A stretch of 64,000 bases of DNA from Loktanella sp. S4079 (GTDB taxonomy: Bacteria; Pseudomonadota; Alphaproteobacteria; Rhodobacterales; Rhodobacteraceae): positions 1 through 64,000 of the forward strand of contig NZ_JXYE01000010.1 in the NCBI RefSeq assembly GCF_000967725.1, read 5' to 3'. Below the pieces are notes generated by a model. That model searched no databases. It was not told the origin of the DNA and worked only from the letters and a program-made list of their open reading frames with translations. The number at the start of each line of letters is the position of its first letter. Position 1 is the stretch's first letter. Shown piece by piece: positions 55,604 to 64,000 of this stretch. Both the position numbers and the translations under genes were made by a program.

Positions 55604-56968
55604 ATGCCCGGCAACCTGACTTTCGATGATCTGAAATCCCGTGTCGCAGACGGCACGATTGATACCGTTCTGACGTGTATCGTCGATATGCAAGGGCGGC
55701 TTATGGGCAAACGGTTTCACGCTGCGAATTTTGTCGAAACCTCGTATGAGGAAACACATTGCTGCAATTATCTGTTGGCCACAGACCTTGAGATGGCAAC
55801 GCCCGATGGCTTTGCTTCGACCAGTTGGCAGTCAGGCTATGGCGATTATGTGATGAAACCTGACCTCAGCACTCTGCGTTTGGTGCCGTGGCTCGAGGGC
55901 ACCGCAATGGTTATCTGCGACGTGTTGGATCACCATACACATCAACCCGTGCCGCATTCCCCACGCGCTGTCTTGAAAAAGCAAATTGAGCGGCTCAAAG
56001 CGCTTGGCTTTGACGCGATGATGGCGACAGAGCTGGAGTTCTTCCTTTTCGCCAAAAGCTTTGACGAAATCCGCAAATCGGGGTTCCGTGATCTGGAACC
56101 AATCAGCGGCTATAACGAAGACTATCACATCCTTCAGACCACCAAGGAAGAGGCGATTATGCGCCCGATCCGCAATCACCTGTATGCTGCTGGCATCCCG
56201 ATTGAAAACACCAAAGGCGAGGCAGAAGCCGGCCAAGAGGAACTCAACATCCGCTATGCCGCCGCGCTGGATTGCGCCGATCACCACACGATTGCGAAAA
56301 ACGCGATCAAAGAAATCGCTTGGGCACAGGGACACGCTGCCAGCTTTTTGCCGAAATGGCATCATGACCGGGTCGGGTCGTCTTCGCACGTGCACCAATC
56401 GCTTTGGGTTGACGGCAAACCCGCATTCTACGATGCCGACGCCCCTTTGGGCATGTCCAAACTCATGGAACATTACATGGCTGGGCTCATCGCCTATGCG
56501 CCCGAATACACCTATTTTCTGGCACCCTATGTGAACAGTTATAAACGGTTTTCCAAAGGCACCTTTGCGCCGACAAAAACGGTCTGGTCGGTTGATAACC
56601 GCACGGCTGGCTTCCGCCTTTGCGGCGATGGCACCAAAGGCGTGCGCGTCGAATGCCGAATTGGCGGGTCGGACCTGAACCCCTACCTTGCGCAGGCCGC
56701 GATGCTGGCCGCGGGCATCAAAGGGATCGAAGATCAAATGTCTCTTGCGCCCGCCACCAAAGGTGATGTCTATGAAGACAGCGCCGCTGCGGACATTCCA
56801 CAAACCCTGCGGGCCGCGACTGAGACACTCCGAAATTCTGCATTCCTGCGCGCGGCCATGGGCGAAGATGTGATTGATCACTACACCCGCGCAGCCGAAT
56901 GGGAACAAGAAGAATTTGACCGCGTGGTAACCGATTGGGAAATCGCACGTGGATTTGAAAGGGCCTAA
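55604..56968 (+). CDS. Glutamine synthetase-like gamma-glutamyl-amine ligase
   Basis: Glutamine-synthetase-family enzyme, 454 aa. The first metal-binding Glu pair is in ATELEFFL, EAEAGQEELNI and GSSSHVHQSLW follow, NSYKRF...FAPT binds ATP, and RVECRIGGSDLNPYL closes the site. Sequence and neighbours fit PuuA/IpuC-type ligases that attach glutamate to an amine rather than ammonia assimilation. It should activate an imported amine or amino alcohol for oxidation by the next two enzymes. The amine itself is not identified. Confidence 0.85.
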   Translation: MPGNLTFDDLKSRVADGTIDTVLTCIVDMQGRLMGKRFHAANFVETSYEETHCCNYLLATDLEMATPDGFASTSWQSGYGDYVMKPDLSTLRLVPWLEGTAMVICDVLDHHTHQPVPHSPRAVLKKQIERLKALGFDAMMATELEFFLFAKSFDEIRKSGFRDLEPISGYNEDYHILQTTKEEAIMRPIRNHLYAAGIPIENTKGEAEAGQEELNIRYAAALDCADHHTIAKNAIKEIAWAQGHAASFLPKWHHDRVGSSSHVHQSLWVDGKPAFYDADAPLGMSKLMEHYMAGLIAYAPEYTYFLAPYVNSYKRFSKGTFAPTKTVWSVDNRTAGFRLCGDGTKGVRVECRIGGSDLNPYLAQAAMLAAGIKGIEDQMSLAPATKGDVYEDSAAADIPQTLRAATETLRNSAFLRAAMGEDVIDHYTRAAEWEQEEFDRVVTDWEIARGFERA

Positions 56969-56971
56969 ACG

Positions 56972-58351
56972 ATGACTGTGAAATGTATCTCTCCGATTGA
57001 TGGATCGGTTTACGCCGAACGCCCGACATTGTCGGCGGATGAGGCCAAGAAAGCGGTGGCGCGCGCGCAAGCTGCGCAAGCTGACTGGGCCGCGCGCCCA
57101 TTGCAAGAGCGCATTGATCTGGTGCTGTCAGCCGTTGCCAAAGTAGGCGAAATGAACGACCAAATTGTCACTGAACTGGCTTGGCAGATGGGGCGCCCTG
57201 TCCGCTATGGCGGCGAGTTCGGCGGATTTAACGAACGCGCGCAATATATGGCACAAATCGCGCAGGATTCTCTTGCCCCGATGGTCGTCGAAGACAGTGA
57301 CACGTTCCGCCGGATGATCAAACGCGTGCCACACGGCGTTGTGCTGGTTGTTGCGCCTTGGAACTACCCATTCATGACCGCGATCAACACGATTGCCCCA
57401 GCGCTGATTGCTGGAAACACCGTTGTGCTGAAACATGCCGCTCAAACGCTGTTGGTTGGCGAACGTCTGGCCGAGGCATTTCATGCCGCTGGCGTCCCCG
57501 AAGAAGTATTCATGAACGTTTTTCTTGATCACCAAACGACAACCGACCTGATCGCCGCGCGCGCATTTGGTTTTGTGAACTTCACTGGTTCTGTTGCTGG
57601 CGGCAAAGCGATGGAGCACGCCGCAGCGGGCACCTTCACAGGCGTTGGGCTAGAGCTTGGCGGCAAAGACCCAGGTTACGTCATGGAAAACGCTGATCTA
57701 GATGCTGCCGTTGATACCCTCATGGATGGGGCGATGTTTAACTCGGGTCAGTGCTGTTGCGGGATCGAGCGGATTTACGTGCACGAGAGCCTGTTTGATG
57801 CCTTTGTGGAAAAGGCGACTGCACTGGTGAGCACCTACAAACTCGGCAATCCGCTGGATGCAGAAACCACCATCGGTCCAATGGCGCAGGTCCGCTTTGC
57901 TGATGGCGTGCGTTCGCAAATCGCAGAGGCTGTTGCCGCAGGGGCAAAGACCCACATTGATCCGGCGCTATTCCCCAATGACGGCGGTGCCTATCTGATG
58001 CCACAGATCCTAACCAACGTAACCCACGACATGCGCGTCATGCGCGAAGAAAGCTTTGGCCCGGTCGTTGGCATTATGCCCGTCAAATCCGACGCAGAAG
58101 CCATCGCGCTGATGAATGACTGCGACTACGGGCTGACGGTTTCCTTGTGGACGCCAGATGTCGAACGGGCCGAGGCAATCGCCGATCAGCTCGAAACTGG
58201 CACCGTGTTCATGAACCGCGCCGATTATTTGGACCCGGCGCTATGCTGGACCGGCTGCAAAGACACCGGACGCGGCGGCGGCCTGTCTGTGATTGGGTTC
58301 CACAACCTGACACGCCCCAAATCCTACCACATGAAGAAGGTCACGAACTAA
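56972..58351 (+). CDS. Aldehyde dehydrogenase
   Basis: NAD(P)-dependent aldehyde dehydrogenase, 459 aa. VVAPWNYPFMTAIN, the catalytic Glu in GLELGGKDPGYV, the nucleophile Cys in NSGQCCCG, and EESFGPVVGIMPV are conserved. Start at ATG three bases after the ligase stop. It would oxidise the aldehyde formed from the gamma-glutamylated amine or amino alcohol. The stop overlaps the following ADH start by one base. Confidence 0.93.
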   Translation: MTVKCISPIDGSVYAERPTLSADEAKKAVARAQAAQADWAARPLQERIDLVLSAVAKVGEMNDQIVTELAWQMGRPVRYGGEFGGFNERAQYMAQIAQDSLAPMVVEDSDTFRRMIKRVPHGVVLVVAPWNYPFMTAINTIAPALIAGNTVVLKHAAQTLLVGERLAEAFHAAGVPEEVFMNVFLDHQTTTDLIAARAFGFVNFTGSVAGGKAMEHAAAGTFTGVGLELGGKDPGYVMENADLDAAVDTLMDGAMFNSGQCCCGIERIYVHESLFDAFVEKATALVSTYKLGNPLDAETTIGPMAQVRFADGVRSQIAEAVAAGAKTHIDPALFPNDGGAYLMPQILTNVTHDMRVMREESFGPVVGIMPVKSDAEAIALMNDCDYGLTVSLWTPDVERAEAIADQLETGTVFMNRADYLDPALCWTGCKDTGRGGGLSVIGFHNLTRPKSYHMKKVTN

Positions 58352-59496
58352 TGTCGATCACTGCGAACTGGTCTTATCCCACGGCTGTCCGTTTCGGCCC
58401 CGGCCGCATTGCCGAGATTGCCGATGCCTGCGCCGCTGCGGGTATCAAGAAACCTCTGCTGGTCACCGACCGCGGGCTGGCAGAGATGGCGATCACGACA
58501 AAGACGCTCGACCTGCTCGAAGCTGCAGGGCTGGGTCGTGCGATTTTCGCTGATGTAGACCCGAATCCGAATGAAAAGAACGCCGCAGTAGGTGTTGCCG
58601 CCTATCGCGACGGTGGGCACGACGGTGTCATCGCCTTTGGCGGCGGTTCTGGCCTTGATCTGGGTAAGGTCGTGGCCTTCCACGCGGGCCAATCCCGCCC
58701 GCTGTGGGATTTTGAGGATATTGGCGACTGGTGGACGCGCGCGGATGCAGACGCAATCGCGCCAATCGTTGCTGTACCCACCACGGCCGGCACCGGGTCC
58801 GAGGTCGGTCGCGCTTCGGTTATCACGAATTCCGAATCCGCAGAGAAAAAGATCATCTTTCACCCCAAGATGCTGCCAGCTGTCGTCATCTGTGATCCCG
58901 AACTGACGGTCGGCATGCCCCAGTTCATCACGGCGGGCACCGGACTGGATGCTTTTGCACATTGTGTCGAGGCGTTTTCATCCCCGCACTACCATCCAAT
59001 GTCGCAGGGTATCGCGCTTGAGGGGATGCGGTTGGTCAAAGATTACCTGCCCCGCGCCTATGCCGACGGCACCGATATCGAAGCCCGCGCCAATATGATG
59101 TCCGCCGCTGCAATGGGCGCGACCGCCTTTCAAAAGGGCCTAGGCGCGATCCACGCGTTATCGCACCCGATTGGCGCGATTTATCACACGCACCACGGCA
59201 CCACGAACGCGGTGTGCATGCCAGCCGTTTTGCAATTCAACAAATCTGCCATTGCTGAACGGTTTGATATGGCAGCCGCTTATCTCGGGATTGACGGCGG
59301 CTTTGACGGGTTTTGCGCCTTTGTTGATGACCTGAATGCATCAATGGGCATTCCAAAATCGCTGGCTGATTTGGGTATCAAAGACCCTGACATCGACCGC
59401 ATTGTCGCGGGTGCGATGATCGACCCGAGCACTGGCGGTAACCCTATTGAAATGACTGCGGAAAACACGCGCGCTCTGCTGCTTCAGATCGTGTAA
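58351..59496 (+). CDS. Iron-containing alcohol dehydrogenase
   Basis: Group III Fe-dependent ADH, 381 aa. GGGSGLDLGKVVA binds NAD, VPTTAGTGSEV follows, and Asp/His ligands appear in DAFAHCVEAFSSPHYHP and GAIHALSHPIGAIYHTHHG. It converts an alcohol to the aldehyde used by the preceding dehydrogenase, which fits an amino-alcohol substrate. ATG chosen at 58351; frames open further upstream lie in the ALDH gene. Confidence 0.92.
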   Translation: MSITANWSYPTAVRFGPGRIAEIADACAAAGIKKPLLVTDRGLAEMAITTKTLDLLEAAGLGRAIFADVDPNPNEKNAAVGVAAYRDGGHDGVIAFGGGSGLDLGKVVAFHAGQSRPLWDFEDIGDWWTRADADAIAPIVAVPTTAGTGSEVGRASVITNSESAEKKIIFHPKMLPAVVICDPELTVGMPQFITAGTGLDAFAHCVEAFSSPHYHPMSQGIALEGMRLVKDYLPRAYADGTDIEARANMMSAAAMGATAFQKGLGAIHALSHPIGAIYHTHHGTTNAVCMPAVLQFNKSAIAERFDMAAAYLGIDGGFDGFCAFVDDLNASMGIPKSLADLGIKDPDIDRIVAGAMIDPSTGGNPIEMTAENTRALLLQIV

Positions 59497-59519
59497 TTAC
59501 ACATCATATTCGATTGATC

Positions 59520-59545
59520 GCGCCCCCAACACCGGGGGCGCCTTT
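59520..59545 (+). terminator. Terminator of the gamma-glutamylation operon
   Basis: GCGCCCCC (59520-59527) and GGGGGCGC (59534-59541) pair around AACACC. A short CTTTA follows. It lies 23 bases after the ADH stop. Confidence 0.6.
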
Positions 59546-59637
59546 ACGGCCACAGTGTTCCACGCATAGCGTGTTGATAGCTGACGCATACAGATAATTT
59601 CATTTGCAAATCCCAAAACCGCTGGCTAACCATGACC

Positions 59638-62580
<2,943 letters not shown>

Positions 62581-62597
<17 letters not shown>

Positions 62598-62778
62598 CGC
62601 AACACTAAACAATGTTTCTGCTGGTTCGCTTTCCGAAGTTCTGAACGAACTTGGTTATAACGATGCCGCCATCGCGACGGCCGTGAACGGAACCTTTGTC
62701 GCAAAATCTGATCGCGCCACCGCCACCATTTCAGACGGTGACCGGATCGAAATCCTTGCGCCAATGCAGGGGGGCTGA
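62581..62778 (+). CDS. thiS: Sulfur carrier protein ThiS
   Basis: Ubiquitin-like sulfur carrier, 65 aa. It ends in the required Gly-Gly (APMQGG) that is adenylated and thiocarboxylated. The N-terminal [10 protein letters not shown] strand and the DGDRIEIL end are characteristic. It overlaps thiO and abuts thiG. It is a short gene that lies in another frame from neighbouring ORFs. Confidence 0.93.
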
Positions 62779-63548
62779 TGATGCAATTATACGATCAGAC
62801 AGTAGACAGCCGGCTTTTGCTAGGGACAGCACAATATCCATCACCGGACATTTTGACCCGCGCCATTGGGGAATCTGGAACCGAGGTGATTACCGTATCA
62901 CTACGCCGAGAAACGGCTGGTGGCTCTGGCACACGATTTTGGGACATTCTGCGCAGTCAAAACAAACGTATCTTGCCCAATACAGCCGGATGCCATACCG
63001 CCCAAGAGGCCATCACCACCGCCAAAATGGCCCGCGATCTGTTTGAAACAAACTGGATTAAGCTAGAGGTCATCGGAAATGCCGATACTTTGCAACCTGA
63101 TGTCTTTGGCACAGTTGAGGCCGCAACCGCACTGTGCGCGGATGGGTTTGATGTATTTCCCTACACCACCGATGACCTGATCGTCGCAGAAAAGCTGGTT
63201 GATGCCGGATGTAGGGTTCTGATGCCATGGGGGGCGCCAATTGGTTCTGGTCAGGGCATTCGCCACCCCGATGCGTTGCGGGCGATGCGCGCGCATTTCC
63301 CTGACATCACACTCATTGTCGATGCCGGGATCGGCCGCCCATCCGACGCCAGCAAAGCGATGGAACTGGGCATGGATGGCGTTCTGCTCAATACTGCAGT
63401 GGCCAAGGCTGGAGATCCCATCGCTATGGCGCATGCCATGTCGCTCGCGATTCAAGCCGGGCGAATATCTTATCAAGCGGGCGCTATGGAACCGCGCGAC
63501 ATGGCCGTGCCGTCGACACCGATCCTTGGCCTTGCTGAGCTTGTCTGA
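62778..63548 (+). CDS. thiG: Thiazole synthase ThiG
   Basis: Forms the thiamine thiazole from DXP, ThiS-thiocarboxylate and dehydroglycine, 256 aa. The Schiff-base Lys95 lies in [22 protein letters not shown] and [10 protein letters not shown] are conserved. Two adjacent ATG codons start the gene; the first overlaps the thiS stop. Confidence 0.96.
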   Translation: MMQLYDQTVDSRLLLGTAQYPSPDILTRAIGESGTEVITVSLRRETAGGSGTRFWDILRSQNKRILPNTAGCHTAQEAITTAKMARDLFETNWIKLEVIGNADTLQPDVFGTVEAATALCADGFDVFPYTTDDLIVAEKLVDAGCRVLMPWGAPIGSGQGIRHPDALRAMRAHFPDITLIVDAGIGRPSDASKAMELGMDGVLLNTAVAKAGDPIAMAHAMSLAIQAGRISYQAGAMEPRDMAVPSTPILGLAELV

Positions 63549-64000
63549 TGGAGCGGTTCTATCTCATCGTTGGCGATGTCGCTCTGCTGTCACGCCTCGT
63601 CCCGCTTGGGGTACGGCTCGTCCAACTTCGGATCAAGGACCAGCCGAAAACGGAAATTCGCCGTCAGATCACGCTCGCTCGTGAAATATGCCGCGAATAT
63701 AACGCGCAGCTGGTGGTCAACGACTATTGGGAGCTCGCGATCGACCTTGGTTGTGATTTTGTGCACCTTGGCCAAGAAGATATGGATAATGCGGATTTCG
63801 ATGCGCTGCGCAGGGCCAATATCCGGTTTGGCCTTTCCACCCATGACGATGACGAACGCACGCGGGCGCTTTCCCTTGAGCCCGATTACATCGCGCTCGG
63901 TCCGATTTATCCGACCCTGCTCAAGCAAATGAAATGGGCACCACAGGGACTGGAAAAAATCACGCGCTGGAAACATGAATGCCAAGACACCCCTTTGGTG
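63548..64000 (+). CDS. thiE: Thiamine phosphate synthase ThiE, 3' end beyond window
   Basis: 151 codons are present and the gene runs off the window. RLVQLRIKD, VVNDYW, FVHLGQEDM and GPIYPTLLK match ThiE, which joins HMP-PP with thiazole phosphate. The ATG overlaps the thiG stop. Confidence 0.9.
   Translation, partial: MERFYLIVGDVALLSRLVPLGVRLVQLRIKDQPKTEIRRQITLAREICREYNAQLVVNDYWELAIDLGCDFVHLGQEDMDNADFDALRRANIRFGLSTHDDDERTRALSLEPDYIALGPIYPTLLKQMKWAPQGLEKITRWKHECQDTPLV

Noticed and set aside
55832..57106. Open frame of 424 codons on the minus strand
   Set aside because: It lies opposite the glutamine-synthetase-like gene, has a shadow-type composition rich in His, Arg, Cys and Phe, and shows no motif.

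Overview
The window looks like chromosomal DNA of a marine alphaproteobacterium of the Rhodobacterales (Roseobacter group). This is inferred from content, not from a database match. The supporting content is a tripartite tricarboxylate transporter and a TRAP transporter, an L-malyl-CoA/beta-methylmalyl-CoA lyase, a lytic transglycosylase - dapA - smpB stretch, a thiCOSGE operon under a TPP riboswitch, GANTC sites, and tightly packed operons with frequent ATGA/GTGA overlaps. No rRNA, tRNA, CRISPR array, prophage or insertion sequence was seen. The right edge cuts thiE.

Layout. 1-332: AT-rich leader with one perfect DnaA box and a strong terminator. 333-4430: a membrane-anchored MurF-like ligase and an alpha/beta hydrolase, divergent from a Ddl-like ATP-grasp ligase, with an M15 peptidase coupled to oxyR behind them. 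4427-7674: oxyR/katG peroxide defence. 7746-12004: RND efflux pump and its adaptor. 12297-17535: an operon of PLP decarboxylase, rhodanese, 5-oxoprolinase pxpBCA and a ureidoglycine-aminohydrolase-like bicupin. 17552-32902: mostly housekeeping genes (endo/exonuclease-phosphatase, a split MnmC pair, EamA exporter, lytic transglycosylase, dapA, YcaQ-like protein, smpB, sulfurtransferase, aminotransferase, mcl1, accA) with a tandem-repeat secreted protein and a glycine-rich small protein. 32903-33562: a decayed intergenic region holding the C-terminal remnant of an IclR regulator.

33563-43418: an FAD oxidoreductase, two glycosyltransferases, then tctCBA facing tctDE. The tctDE pair is followed by a coupled solute-binding protein gene, and two perfect 10-bp direct repeats spaced 11 bp apart lie in the divergent promoter. 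43404-50652: a LacI-controlled sugar ABC importer with a GH63-like glycosidase. One permease carries an inserted DUF11-like extracytoplasmic domain and the other an extra N-terminal membrane block. A perfect 16-bp LacI-type palindrome precedes lacI.

50792-59496: an RpiR regulator divergent from an operon of N-formylglutamate-amidohydrolase-like protein, TRAP transporter, glutamine-synthetase-like gamma-glutamyl ligase, aldehyde dehydrogenase and iron alcohol dehydrogenase. This has the logic of an alkanolamine or amine pathway that works on gamma-glutamyl intermediates. 59497-64000: TPP riboswitch and thiamine genes.

The least explained systems are the Mur/Ddl/M15 cell-wall-like set, the TctDE plus binding-protein signalling set, the modified ABC importer and the gamma-glutamylation operon.
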